Positions 39,403 to 48,611 of a DNA stretch of 64,000 bases are shown here, one piece after another. Each line of letters starts with the position of its first letter. Positions within the stretch are counted from its first letter, which is position 1. The stretch comes from Massilia sp. Se16.2.3 (GTDB lineage: Bacteria > Pseudomonadota > Gammaproteobacteria > Burkholderiales > Burkholderiaceae_D): positions 558,001 to 622,000 of the forward strand of contig NZ_CP050451.1 of assembly GCF_014171595.1 (NCBI RefSeq), written 5' to 3'. The notes under the pieces are model-generated. The model was not told the DNA's origin. It made no database searches and saw only the letters and a list, made by a program, of their open reading frames with translations. Position numbers and translations under genes: made by a program.

Positions 39403-41741
39403 TCACTTCTGGTTCGGCGGGGTCGCGGGCCGGAACTCAGGGGTAGTCTGAGTGCTGGGCTGAGACCCGGGCGCCTGGTTTTGCTGTACAGGTTGCCCAG
39501 CGCGGTTCGGCTGGCTCGTGCCGGGGCCGGTAGCGGCGCCGGGACGGGCCGCTACCGGAGCCGGCGGCGGCATGGTGGCCAGGGTGCCGCCGGCAGGCGG
39601 CTGGCCGTTCGTCAGCGGCGGCAGCTCCGGCGCGCCCAGGTTGCGCATCAGGAGAGTGTCGTCTTGCGGACGGGTCGTCGTCCCGAGCGCACGCATGTAT
39701 TCGTAGCGGTCGAGCGAGATGCTGTTGTTCTGCTCCTTGCTGCGCACCACGACCGGACGCAGGAAGACCATCAGGTTGGTCTTGTTGCGGGCACGGCTGC
39801 GGTACTTGAACAGGTTACCCAGCACCGGGATATCGCCCAGGCCACGCACTTTTTCCTGGTCGTGGCTTTCGTCATCGGAAATCAGGCCGCCCAGCACAAT
39901 GATCTGGCCATCGTCTGCCAGGACATTGCTTTCGATCGCGCGCACGGTGGTCACGATGCCTTCCGAACGGACAACGGAATTGTCGATACCCGAATTCTCG
40001 TGGTAGATCGACAGCTTGATCACGCCACCCTCGGAAATCTGCGGACGCACTTTCATCAGCAGGCCGATGTCCTTGCGGTCGACGGTCTGGAACGGGTTGC
40101 CTGCGCCGCTGCTGCCGGTCGTGAAGGAACCGGTGATGATCGGGATGTTCTGGCCCACCTTGATCGTCGCCAACTCGTTATCGAGGGTGATCATGTTCGG
40201 TGTGGACAAGATGTTGGCGGCGCCCTCGTTTTCAAGGGCACTGGCAACCGCGCCCAGGCCGAGCTGGCCATTGATCTGCTTGAAGATACCGAGCGTAAAG
40301 CCTGGCAACGAAGGCGGCGTGGTGGTGGTGCCGAGCCCGGCGCGCGCGGCGGCCGCCAGGTTGATCAGGTTATTCGCCTTGCCCGAATTGAAGGACTGCA
40401 AGCCACCCACGCGGTAGCGGCTGGTGTCGTCGCCCGACAGGCCCAGCCACTGGACGCCGAATTCGGAGGCTTTCTGCGAATTCATCTCGACCACCAGCGC
40501 CTCGATATAGACCTGGGCACGGCGCACGTCGAGCTGGTCGATGACGCCGCGCAGGTTACGGTAGATGGCGTCCGGCGCCGTGATGATCAGGCTATTGGTG
40601 GAAGCGTCGGCCTGGATGAAGCCGGAACCCTGGCCGCCGCCGGCGCCACCGGCCGTTGCCTGGCTCTGCTGGCTGAAGGTGTTGCCGGTGCCGCCCATGC
40701 CGATGCTGCTCTGCTGGCCCTGCTGGCCGCCGAGGTTGCCGCCGCCGGCACCACCCCGGGCACCGGCCTGGATCGAACCGCCCGAGGTGCCCTGCTGCTG
40801 GGTTGGGACCGCCGAGGCATCCTGCGACACGACGGCGCGCAGGGTTTGTGCGACGCGGCTGGCGTCGGCGTTCTTCAGGTAGACGACGTGGATATTGCCT
40901 TTTCGGTGGTCTCCTGGTCGAGCTTGGCGATCAGGGACTTGGCCAGGTTGGCGCGTGCCCGCGACGGCGCGCGCACGATCACCGAATTGGTACGCGGATC
41001 GGCCAGCACCGAGACGCGGCCGGAGTCGCCGCCGGCGGCCGGTTCCATCATGCGCGACACCAGGGTCGCGATGTCGCTGGCGATGCCGTTGCGGATTGGC
41101 ACGACGTCGAGGTCGGATGCCACCGGCGCGTCGAGTGCGGAGATGATGCGCGCCAGGCGGCGCAGGTTATCGGCGTAGTCGGTGATCACCAGGCTGTTGT
41201 TGCCCGGATTGGCCATGATCGAATTGTTCGGCGAGATCAGCGGGCGCAGCACGGCCGTCAGGTTGGCGGCCGACTCGTAGGAAAGGTGGAAGATCTGGGT
41301 GGCGATCTGGTCCCCCTGGACGCGGGTGCCGCGCTTGCCGACCTGGGTCGGCGAGGATTGCAGCTTCGCTTCCGCTTCCGGCACCACCTTGGCATAGCCC
41401 TCGCCGGTGGTGACGACGGCAAAGCCCTGCAGGCGCAGTGCCGAGGTCAGCAATCCAAAGGCCTGGCTCTTGGTCAGCGATTTTTCCGACACGAGCGTCA
41501 GGGTTCCCTTTACGCGCGGGTCGACGATGAAGGTCATGCCCGTGTAGTGGCCGACGGCCTTGATCACCGACTCGATATCGGCATTCACGAAGCTCAGCGC
41601 GGCCGCATTTTCCTCGCCCTGGCTTTGAGCCAATGCCGGTGCCGGCGGCAGGGCCGTGGCGACGGCGCAGCACAGCATGGCGCCGGCGGCAATACGGCGC
41701 AGGGTGGGGAATTCGTAGGTGCTACGGAAAGTTGTTTTCAT
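39403..41741 (-). CDS. gspD: Type II secretion system outer-membrane secretin GspD (one frameshift)
   Basis: Forms the 12-15-fold outer-membrane channel for folded exoproteins. A signal peptide ([21 protein letters not shown]) precedes the N0-N3 periplasmic domains (N0 at about 35-115; N1-N3 to about 430) and the secretin core with [13 protein letters not shown] and the [20 protein letters not shown] end. Between N2 and N3 is a Gly/Ser/Gln-rich loop, and the C-terminus is a Pro/Gln-rich tail. One frame change lies near 40901 (GAAAAGGCAATATC); adding a G restores [20 protein letters not shown]. Its ATG overlaps the gspN stop (TAATG). Confidence 0.9.
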
Positions 41742-42514
41742 TATCTGAACTCTAATGCGATTATGTTTTTACCGTTCACCATGCGGCGCTGCCCCAGCAG
41801 GTTCAGCAAATTGCCCAGGGTCTCTTCATATCCTTCGCCGGCCATCGCCTGCCCGGAAAAGCGCAGGCGTCCGTTCTGCAATGTCCCATTTCCCGACAAC
41901 AACAACGCGCCACGCACCGTGCGCAGCACCAGATCGGCCTGCTGGCCGCGCCAGTCCATGGCCATCTCGTAGCTGCCCAGCGGCTTGATCGGCGACATGC
42001 GCGAACCCATGTCGGCCATCGACAGGACCGTGCGCCCGTTGACCGCGACGCTGTTCGGCACGCGCGCCAGGTCGAGCCGGTTCCGGAGAGCCGGATCACG
42101 CCCGAAGGCGCCAGCGTGTTCAGTGGCGCGCCCAGGCCGGCGAGCCCCTCGGCCGGCAGCAGCAGCTGGCCCTCGCTCACCTGCCACGCGCTCCAGCTGC
42201 CTTCGATGTGGACGGGCTGTGCCAGCGCCAGCGGATTTTCCAGGTTCATGTCGACGCGGCCGAACAGCACCAGCGGCGACAGGCGCCAGCTGAAGCGGCC
42301 CGGCAGCAGCGGCGTCACCGCCCCGCCCGCGTTCGGCGCGCCGCCCACAAAGGCTGAGCCGTTCCAGAGCGTACCTTGCGCATCCCCCAGAGTCAAACGG
42401 CCGCCGGTCTGGCGCTCCACCATCGTGCCGAGCCAGGTCGCCGGCAGGAAGACGAGCACCGTCAGCGCCACCACCAGCGCGGCGGCGGACCAGCCAGGCC
42501 AGCATGCGCCTCAT
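41741..42514 (-). CDS. gspN: Type II secretion system protein GspN (two frameshifts)
   Basis: Bitopic inner-membrane protein of some type II systems, with an accessory role. Pieces in two frames combine into one chain: MRRMLAWLVRRR, then a membrane helix (VALTVLVFLPATWLG) with the family motif GGRLTLGDAQGTLWNGSA, later VIRLSGTGS, then back to the first frame with VPNSVAVNGRTVLSMADMGS to the end. Changes lie near 42485 and 42080. The start overlaps the end of gspM (ATGA) and the stop overlaps gspD. Breaks are in G/C runs, so error is likelier than loss. Confidence 0.8.
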   Translation of the reverse strand: MRRMLAWLVRRRAGGGADGARLPAGDLARHDGGAPDRRPFDSGGCARYALERLSLCGRRAERGRGGDAAAAGPLQLAPVAAGAVRPRRHEPGKSAGAGTARPHRRQLERVAGERGPAAAAGRGARRPGRATEHAGAFGRDPALRNRLDLARVPNSVAVNGRTVLSMADMGSRMSPIKPLGSYEMAMDWRGQQADLVLRTVRGALLLSGNGTLQNGRLRFSGQAMAGEGYEETLGNLLNLLGQRRMVNGKNIIALEFR

Positions 42515-43032
42515 CGGGCGCCGGTCCCGGTATCCCTGGCGCAGCGTCAGGTTGGCGTCGACATTGCCGACCGGATCCTGGGCGCTGAAGGTGCCTTCCG
42601 GACGGCGATGCGGTTCTCGCGGCGCTGGGCATCGAGCCAGGCCACCAGGTTCGCAAACGACACGCCGTTCACCTGCAGCCGTGCGTATTCGCCGGTCAGC
42701 GTGAGCGAGGCCGGCGTGATGCTGCGCGCACCGAGGCTGGCCTTCAGGCTGGCCTCGGTCATGGGCGTCACCGGCACCGGCTGCTGGCCGGCGAGCCCGC
42801 GCGCGACCTGCGCCATGCCCGCCAGCTGCGCGGCCTGCTGGCGCAGCTCGGGAAGCGAACGCTGCAGCTGGGCACGGCCCTCGACCGCCGGCTCGATCAG
42901 CCCCATGTACACCAGCGCCAGCAGGACGACGCCAAAACCGACGCCGAGATAACGCCGCTCCTGCTCGCTGCGCGCGATCCAGTAAGCCGTGGCACGTTCG
43001 CGCGTACCGCCGAAAATGTTACCCAGGTTCAT
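42511..43032 (-). CDS. gspM: Type II secretion system protein GspM (frameshifted near C-terminus)
   Basis: Inner-membrane partner of GspL in the platform. It has a short cytoplasmic N-terminus, one membrane helix (YLGVGFGVVLLALVYMGLIE), a coiled-coil stretch and a ferredoxin-like periplasmic domain (SLTLTGEYARLQVNGVSFAN). Near 42597 the frame slips. The restored end reads GTFSAQDPVGNVDANLTLRQ, and a further slip brings it to a stop that overlaps the gspN ATG. The ATG at 43032 overlaps the gspL stop (ATGA), which fixes the operon order L-M-N. Confidence 0.82.
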
Positions 43033-44237
43033 TGCGTAGCTCCCGTGCTGCGGATCCGCCAGTTGGCGGGCGCAATTGCTTCCAAGGTGAGGCTGCGCGC
43101 CGACAGGGCCGCCTGCAGTTGCCGGAGCGCGGTCGGATCGACCGTCTCTGGTTTGACGCGCACGTTAAGCGCGCGTTCCTTGTATTCGATTGATGTAATG
43201 CCGGGCGGGCTCGCCAGTTGACGGCTGGCGTCGCCCAGGGCCGCGGCCAGGTAGATGAATTCGTCGGTGCCGATCTGGCCGCTGCCGGCCTGGGCGCGCG
43301 CAATGTTCTGGCGCATTTGCGCTACCGGATCGACCATCGGCGTGTTCGGGTAGACCGACTGGAAGGTCTGGTTCATCTGCTGGCGCACGGCGTTCGCTTC
43401 GCCGCGCAGGCGCAGCCATTCGATATTGATGCCGGCCAGGTTGACGACCACGCCCAGCAGCGCCAGCGCGATCGGCACGCGCCAGCGGCGCCAGTCGCGC
43501 TGGCGCGCGCCGGCCGCGCCCAGGCCCGGCAGCAGGTCGAAGCCGGCGCTGTTGGCGCCGGCGATCCAGTGCGCCCAGTCGTCGGCTTCGAGCACGGTGC
43601 CGGGGCCGGCCTCGGCCAGCAGCACGCCGTATTCGCCGAGCTGCGCGTGCGGTACATACAGCGTCAGTGGCGCGTCGCCGGCCAGCGCGCGGGCGGTTTG
43701 CAGGGCCACCGCCGGGTTGGCGTCGAGCGCCAGGCCGAAGCCGGAATACGGACCCTGGCGCAGCAGCAGTTCGCCGGCGCCGATCGTGGCGCTGACGCCG
43801 CCCGGCTGCAGGGGCAGGCACAGTTGCGCCGGCACGACCGCCACGGCGCGGGCGCCCGGGCCAGCAGCGTACGCACCAGCGGCTCGAGCCAGTCGCGCTG
43901 CACCACCGCGACCGGGCGGGTGCCGTCCGCCGCGACGGGACCGGCGACGAGCACGCAGTCGGCCGGGTCGCCCCGGGACATGTTCTTCGACCAGGCCAGG
44001 CAAGGCGGCGCGCAGTCGCGCACCGGCCAGCGGCGGCATCGACAGCGACAGCAGGTTGACGTCGGCGCCGGCGAGCAGCAACACCACGCGGCGGCTGGCG
44101 GCAACGACATCGGTGAGATTGCGCAGCAGGCCTTCGCCCTGCTGGGCGATGCCGCCGCCGTCATTGACGACGGCAAAACGGCACAGGGCGCCTTCGCCTT
44201 CGGCGCGCGCTGGATGCCGGATATAAAGTGTAGTCAA
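43029..44237 (-). CDS. gspL: Type II secretion system protein GspL (two compensating frameshifts)
   Basis: Bridges the ATPase GspE to the platform: cytoplasmic actin-like domain, membrane helix (PIALALLGVVVNLAGINIEW near residue 255) and a periplasmic ferredoxin-like domain. The frame is open end to end, but about 40 residues between about 43985 and 43860 read as Arg/Gly-rich nonsense. In the next frame the same stretch gives a sensible segment (DPADCVLVAGPVAADGTRP), so one base was lost and one gained. The start appears to be TTG at 44235-44237 with GCGAGA upstream; no ATG fits. Confidence 0.84.
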   Translation of the reverse strand: MTTLYIRHPARAEGEGALCRFAVVNDGGGIAQQGEGLLRNLTDVVAASRRVVLLLAGADVNLLSLSMPPLAGARLRAALPGLVEEHVPGRPGRLRARRRSRRGGRHPPGRGGAARLARAAGAYAAGPGARAVAVVPAQLCLPLQPGGVSATIGAGELLLRQGPYSGFGLALDANPAVALQTARALAGDAPLTLYVPHAQLGEYGVLLAEAGPGTVLEADDWAHWIAGANSAGFDLLPGLGAAGARQRDWRRWRVPIALALLGVVVNLAGINIEWLRLRGEANAVRQQMNQTFQSVYPNTPMVDPVAQMRQNIARAQAGSGQIGTDEFIYLAAALGDASRQLASPPGITSIEYKERALNVRVKPETVDPTALRQLQAALSARSLTLEAIAPANWRIRSTGATQ

Positions 44238-44253
44238 ACCGTCTCGCTTTCTT

Positions 44254-45416
44254 TTAATTTTGACGAACCCAGACCACCGACACGCCGCCGCCGATCACGC
44301 CCGGCTGCCGCTTGATCAGCGACAGCGCGTTCAGGGCGGCGCGGTCGAGGCGGATGCGGCTGTTCACCAGGAACCAGTCGCTGTGCACGCTCGCCGAATC
44401 GGCCACCAGCGGGCGGTTGCCGACTTCCTGCTGAAACTTGCCGATGTCGTCCCAGGGCACGTTGCGGCGCCGCGCCAGCAGCGCGTTCGCTTCCGACAGC
44501 GAATAATTCGGAATTACCGCCGACAGCACCTCGGCCGACGCCGTATTCACGTTCACCGGCGTGCGCTCGGGCAGCACCACCACGTAGGGGCGCAACCGCT
44601 CGAGCATGTCCGGCGTAAATCCTTTTACTGCCAACAAATCCTCGACTTCGAGGAACTTGATCGGCGTACCGAGCCCTCGCGCGTGACCGCCAGCGTCTCG
44701 GGCCCGCTCACGCCGCTGCCGCCGCCGTCGGCGCCGCCGCCGCCATCGACGCCCCCACGCCGCCCTGGCCGACCTGCCCCTCCCTTGCCACCGCCATTGC
44801 CGCCACCGGCTTCGCCCTCGCCGCCTTCGCCATTGCCGCCGCTGCCCGGGTCGAGCTCCTGGCCGCCGACTTCCTGGCCCGTGATCGGGTCGACCTGGCC
44901 GACTGGCACCACTACCGGCTGGCTGCCCGCGATCAGGTTGGCCGTGGTACGAGCCAGCACCGGATTGATTTGCAGGTTGCGCAGCAGGCGTTCGAAGATT
45001 TGCAACTGAGCAACATCAATGCGGGTGCCGCGCGCCAAATTACGTAGATTGTAACGCGAGGTGGCGTCCGAGATGTTGCCAGAAAGACTAGCATCGAAGG
45101 TTTCTCCTTCGACCCGTTCGCGTTCAATGTACTGGTCGAGCCGGGTTTCAGCCAGTGGCGTGGCCCAGACCGCGGTCAAGGCGGTGTAGCGTGGATTGTC
45201 GTAAGCATCCTGGCGCAGCACCAGGCTGGCCCAGTCGAGCGCCCCGCGCAGGATCCAGCGCGTCTGCAGGTTCAGGCGCTGGTTTTCCATCGAGCGTACT
45301 TCGACCTGCTGCTGCCAGAACAGGCTGGCCACGATCGTGATCGCCAGCGTGGTCAGCAGCAAGGCGGTGATGACGGCGACGCCGCGCTGGCGCCGCTGGG
45401 TGGGTGCACGTCGCAT
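44254..45416 (-). CDS. gspK: Type II secretion minor pseudopilin GspK, with Gly-rich insert (one frameshift)
   Basis: Large minor pseudopilin that caps the pseudopilus tip with GspI and GspJ. A short leader (RRQRGVAVITALLLTTLAIT; cleavage after Gly) with the hydrophobic helix is followed by a globular domain (WILRGALDWASLVLRQDAYD) and a C-terminal part (LLAVKGFTPDMLERLRPYV, TPVNVNTASAEVL). Between them is about 60 residues of nearly pure Gly with Glu, Lys and Asp. The frame changes near 44670, just after this low-complexity stretch. The start codon overlaps the gspJ stop (TGATG). Confidence 0.85.
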
Positions 45417-46021
45417 CAGATGCTCCCCAACAGGAAGGATTTGGTGAGCGGCTGCGGGTAGCCGCGCGTGGCCAGCACCACCTGCAAGCCGCCGATCGGC
45501 TGGGCGATGCCGCCCTGCGCCGCCGCCTCGGCTTGCCGGCGCCAGCCGTTGTTTTGCCAGACCAGCACCCCCATCGATTCGACGTTGCGCTGCAGCGTGA
45601 CGGCACCGGTGGTGTCGAGGTCGCTGACGGACGCCTGCCACAAGGCATCGAGCTGGAGCAGGTCGCGGGTGGCGATCGATTCTCGCCGCAGCAGGGCGCC
45701 GTTCACCAAACGGTAGGCAATCACCTGCAGCCGCGCCGGTTCGTTTTCGTTGAAGACGGTGCGGACCAGGGTCAGGCGGTTGTCCTCGCCGAGCAGGAAG
45801 GGCCGGCGCCCGAGCACGCTGGCGCTGGCCGCATGTTCGCAGTCGCTCTGCATCTGGGCAAAGGCCAGCTGCATGCCGCGCGTCATTTCCATTTGATCGG
45901 TCAGGGCGGCGCGGGCGCGCACGATGCCGTCCAGGCCGCGCCAGCCGAGCACGGCCACCATCGCCAGGATGCCGATCGCCACCAGCAGCTCGACCAGCGT
46001 GAAACCGCGATTCCGTTTCAT
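45416..46021 (-). CDS. gspJ: Type II secretion minor pseudopilin GspJ
   Basis: Minor pseudopilin of the tip complex. The 201-residue chain begins with a prepilin leader, KRNRG before FTLVELLVAIG, cleaved by a prepilin peptidase not encoded in this window. The globular part has GLDGIVRARAALTDQMEMTR and DNRLTLVRTVFN, as in the family. The ATG at 46021 was chosen because it sits directly before the leader; a longer in-frame extension exists but overlaps all of the gspI end. It is coupled to gspI and gspK by short overlaps. Confidence 0.92.
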   Translation of the reverse strand: MKRNRGFTLVELLVAIGILAMVAVLGWRGLDGIVRARAALTDQMEMTRGMQLAFAQMQSDCEHAASASVLGRRPFLLGEDNRLTLVRTVFNENEPARLQVIAYRLVNGALLRRESIATRDLLQLDALWQASVSDLDTTGAVTLQRNVESMGVLVWQNNGWRRQAEAAAQGGIAQPIGGLQVVLATRGYPQPLTKSFLLGSI

Positions 46022-46410
46022 GGACGCGGCCTCAGGACCAGCTGGACCAGCTTGAGAATGCGCCGGTCGGGACGGTCGAGGTCGAATACGGATACCTCGA
46101 CCCGGCGCAGTTGCGGATTCGGGCTGGCCAGCACTTCTTCCTGGCACATCAGTTTCAGGTCGCCCTGGGGGCAGGCATAGCTGCGCTTGCCGATTTCGGG
46201 GAATTCCTTGCCGAGGCGAATTTGCACGAGCCGGTTCTCGGCCGACCAGGTGGCCATCATCGAGGCGCGCAGGCCGGCACTGTTCGAGGCCAGGCTACCT
46301 ACCGCGCGCAGGCCGGCGCCGAGCGCGGTGCCGACGATAACGAGCGCCACCAGCACCTCGAGCAGGGTAAAGCCCTGGATTGTCGCCAGGCGTGGGCAGG
46401 GAGACAGCAT
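46018..46410 (-). CDS. gspI: Type II secretion minor pseudopilin GspI
   Basis: A 130-residue minor pseudopilin. The leader (ATIQG before FTLLEVLVALVIVG) shows the canonical Gly and Glu5 of type IV pilin-like signals. The soluble domain has WSAENRLVQIRLG, typical of GspI, and two cysteines. It overlaps the start of gspJ by 4 bp and follows gspH by 2 bp. Intact. Confidence 0.92.
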   Translation of the reverse strand: MLSPCPRLATIQGFTLLEVLVALVIVGTALGAGLRAVGSLASNSAGLRASMMATWSAENRLVQIRLGKEFPEIGKRSYACPQGDLKLMCQEEVLASPNPQLRRVEVSVFDLDRPDRRILKLVQLVLRPRP

Positions 46411-46412
46411 CT

Positions 46413-46907
46413 TTATTCCACAGTGAAATGGCCGACGCCATCGGCGCGGATCGCCACGCGGTTGTCGCCGCTGGCCAGGGTCAGGACGAAGGGTTTGTCG
46501 ACCGGTTCGCGGCCGAAGGTGACGCGCACGATGTCACCGGTTCCGGTACCAGCCGTGGGCGGATCGAGCAGCAGCCGGATCGGTGCATGGCGGAAGGCGC
46601 GCTGGCGCAACAGGTCGTCCTGGGTGACGGCCTCCCAGCCCTGTTCGCCGCGCACCAGGAAGCTGTAGCGTTCGGGAGTGGCTTCGAAGGCGACCTGCCG
46701 GTTGCGCACGATCGCTTCGTCGCGCGCCAGCTGCAGCAGCAGGGTCAGGCGCTTGGCTTCATCGACGAGGTCCTGGCGCGGGCTCGGGATCGCGTTCACA
46801 GAGACGAGCCCGAGCGTGATGCCGATGATGACCATCACCACCATGATTTCGACCAGGGTGAAGCCGGCGGCGCGGCGAGGTGCGGCCAGCGGCGCGACGG
46901 CGGTCAT
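46413..46907 (-). CDS. gspH: Type II secretion minor pseudopilin GspH
   Basis: A 164-residue minor pseudopilin. The prepilin signal is RRAAG before FTLVEIMVVMVIIG. The beta-rich C-terminal domain contains RNRQVAFEATPERYSFLV, a GspH hallmark. It lies between gspG (9 bp upstream) and gspI. Intact. Confidence 0.92.
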   Translation of the reverse strand: MTAVAPLAAPRRAAGFTLVEIMVVMVIIGITLGLVSVNAIPSPRQDLVDEAKRLTLLLQLARDEAIVRNRQVAFEATPERYSFLVRGEQGWEAVTQDDLLRQRAFRHAPIRLLLDPPTAGTGTGDIVRVTFGREPVDKPFVLTLASGDNRVAIRADGVGHFTVE

Positions 46908-46916
46908 GGTCGAGGC

Positions 46917-47372
46917 TTAATCCTGCCAGGAGCCGATGTCGGCGTCTTCGCCCTGGCCGCCGGCCTGGCCGTCGGCACCGTAGGAGAAGATGTCGAGCTC
47001 CTTGCCGTGGATGCCGGGCTGCAGGTACTGGTAGGGGTGGCCCCACGGGTCCTTCGGCAGCTTGTCGATATAGCCGCCTTCCTTCCAGCCGTTGGCCGCC
47101 GGGCCCGAACTCGGGCGCTCGACCAGGGCCTGCAAGCCCTGCTCGGTGGTCGGATAGCGCTGGTTGTCCAGTTTGTACATCTTGAGCGCCGACATCAGGT
47201 TGCCGATGTCGGTCTTGGCCGCGACCCCGCGCGACTCGCCGACACGGCCCAGCAGCTTGGGTACGACCAGCGCGCCCAGGATGCCGATGATGACCACGAC
47301 AACCATGATTTCAACAAGGGTGAAGCCGCGCGCGGAACGGCGGCGAAGTGCGCGTTGCGAAACGATGTGCAT
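46917..47372 (-). CDS. gspG: Type II secretion major pseudopilin GspG
   Basis: Main subunit of the pseudopilus piston. The leader (RRSARG before FTLVEIMVVVVIIGILGAL) is cleaved and methylated by a prepilin peptidase elsewhere in the genome. The mature part has the conserved MYKLDNQRYPTTEQGLQALV and WGHPYQYLQPG segments and an acidic calcium-site region near the end. ATG 47372 is used; a TTG two codons earlier is possible. It is the first gene of the operon, with a near-palindromic element about 45 bp upstream. Confidence 0.95.
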   Translation of the reverse strand: MHIVSQRALRRRSARGFTLVEIMVVVVIIGILGALVVPKLLGRVGESRGVAAKTDIGNLMSALKMYKLDNQRYPTTEQGLQALVERPSSGPAANGWKEGGYIDKLPKDPWGHPYQYLQPGIHGKELDIFSYGADGQAGGQGEDADIGSWQD

Positions 47373-47414
47373 AGTCAATCTTGGGTAGGTGGATCAGGTG
47401 GATCGGAACAAGCG

Positions 47415-47515
47415 GAGCGCCTAACAAAACCTCCATAGCTGCGTTACATCGTCTCGCCGTACAGGTGTACTGTCTTCGACGATGCGCCTTGCTCTGAAGC
47501 TTGTGTTAAGCGCTC
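47415..47515. repeat. 101-bp near-palindromic element in the T2SS promoter region
   Basis: The stretch begins GAGCGCCTAACAAAACCT and the reverse complement of its end begins GAGCGCTTAACACAAGCT. Further in, CATCGTC at 47447-47453 faces GACGATG at 47478-47484, with GTACA-GG-TGTAC at the centre. The whole would fold into one long interrupted hairpin. It has no ORF. It lies between the start of gspG and the end of the ThiF-like gene, so it may carry or disturb the secretion operon promoter. Confidence 0.65.
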
Positions 47516-47593
47516 ATAGTATAAGGCCGTTTGGCGGCAGCGGCCACCGGCGGCGGTGCGCCATTGTAAGGCAGAGCAGCGCTACATCGCAGC

Positions 47594-48356
47594 TCAAATG
47601 TGTGCACCCCTATTCGAGCAGACAGGGCAGTCCGGATTGCGCGCTGCAGCAATCCCGGTCCACTCCATCGCCCGACCGTCGAGCAGCAGCAGGCGCCCGC
47701 GCAGCGGCGTACCTACCCCCATGATCAGCTTCAGCGCCTCGGCCGCCTGCATCGCGCCGACCACGCCGACCAGGGGCGCGAACACCCCATCGTGCTGCAG
47801 GCGGCGTCCTCGAAACCGCTGTCCTCGGGGAACAGGCAGGCATAGCAGGGGCAGTCGGCCGTGCGCATGTCGAACACGGATAACTGCCCGTCGAAGCGGA
47901 TCGCGGCGCCCGCCACCAGCGGCACGCGAGCCTCGACGCAGGCCCGGTTCAACGCGTGACGGGTAGCGAAGTTGTCGCTGCAGTCGAGCACGACCGAGGC
48001 GCCCCGTGCCAGTTCCAACAGGCGCGCGGGGCCGGCCCGTTCGCGCAGTGCAATAACTTCGACCTCGGGATTGAGCGCCTGCAGTGCCGCCTTGCCGGAT
48101 TCGACCTTGGGCTGGCCGATGCGCGCATCCGTGTGCATGATCTGGCGCTGCAGGTTGGTGAGGTCGACCGCGTCGTCGTCGACCAGGGTGATGCGGCCGA
48201 CGCCGCTTGCCGCCAGGTACAGCGCGGCCGGCGAACCGAGGAACCGCCGGCACCGATGACCGGGGCGTGGGCCGCCAGCAGGCGCGCCTGCCCCTCGATG
48301 CCGATGTCGTCGAGCAGGATGTGGCGCGAGTAGCGCAGGAGCTGGGTGTCGTTCAT
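47594..48356 (-). CDS. ThiF/MoeB/HesA-family adenylyltransferase (two frameshifts)
   Basis: E1-like enzyme that adenylates the C-terminal Gly of a small sulfur carrier (MoaD or ThiS) for molybdopterin or thiamine synthesis. Pieces: N-terminus NDTQLLRYSRHILLDDIGIE, the ATP-binding glycine loop, then in another frame ARGASVVLDCSDNFATRHAL and the zinc CPCYAC, then a third frame with GAMQAAEALKLIMGVG and the second zinc pair CPVCSN. Changes lie near 48240 and 47800. MoeB and ThiF cannot be told apart here; the place after ctpA fits MoeB in relatives I recall. Confidence 0.82.
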
Positions 48357-48378
48357 GGGTGGATAACAGTGCCGTGGC

Positions 48379-48603
48379 CGTAGGGTGGGCACTCCGTGCC
48401 CACGCGTAAGCGCGTTCGGTGTTGGCGTGGTTTTACTCGGAAACGTGAGCAGGTAAAGGTATCGCTGCAAGGACGCGGTATCGCTGCAAGAACGCGGTAT
48501 CGCTGCAAGGACGCGGTATCGCTGCAAGAACGCGCCCTGCGGGTCCGGTGCCAGGCGCCCCACAATGCCGCCATCCGCGTGGGCACGGGGTGCCCACCCT
48601 ACG
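48379..48603. repeat. Paired REP (REPIN-like) element enclosing a tandem array
   Basis: Head-to-head copies of the GTAGGGTGGGCACxCCGTGCCC repeat lie at 48379-48406 and 48576-48603 (reverse complement agrees except for about one base). They share their first 11 bases and palindromic design with the pair at 18.7 kb. The pair fills most of the gap between ctpA and the ThiF-like gene. Confidence 0.85.
48458..48533. repeat. Four tandem 19-bp repeats
   Basis: Four head-to-tail units of GGTATCGCTGCAAGGACGC alternate exactly between two versions (…AAGGACGC, …AAGAACGC, then both again), so the array probably grew by doubling a 38-bp pair. It is enclosed in the REP pair. The units are too short and too closely packed for CRISPR. 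Confidence 0.9.
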
Positions 48604-48611
48604 TGATCATC

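Noticed and set aside
35990..47372. Type IV pilus operon.
   Set aside because: Presence of gspC, gspL, gspM, gspN and a full set of minor pseudopilins GspH-K identifies type II secretion; there is no pilT or retraction ATPase.
48458..48533. CRISPR array.
   Set aside because: The 19-bp units abut directly without spacers and no cas gene is present; it is a simple tandem repeat.
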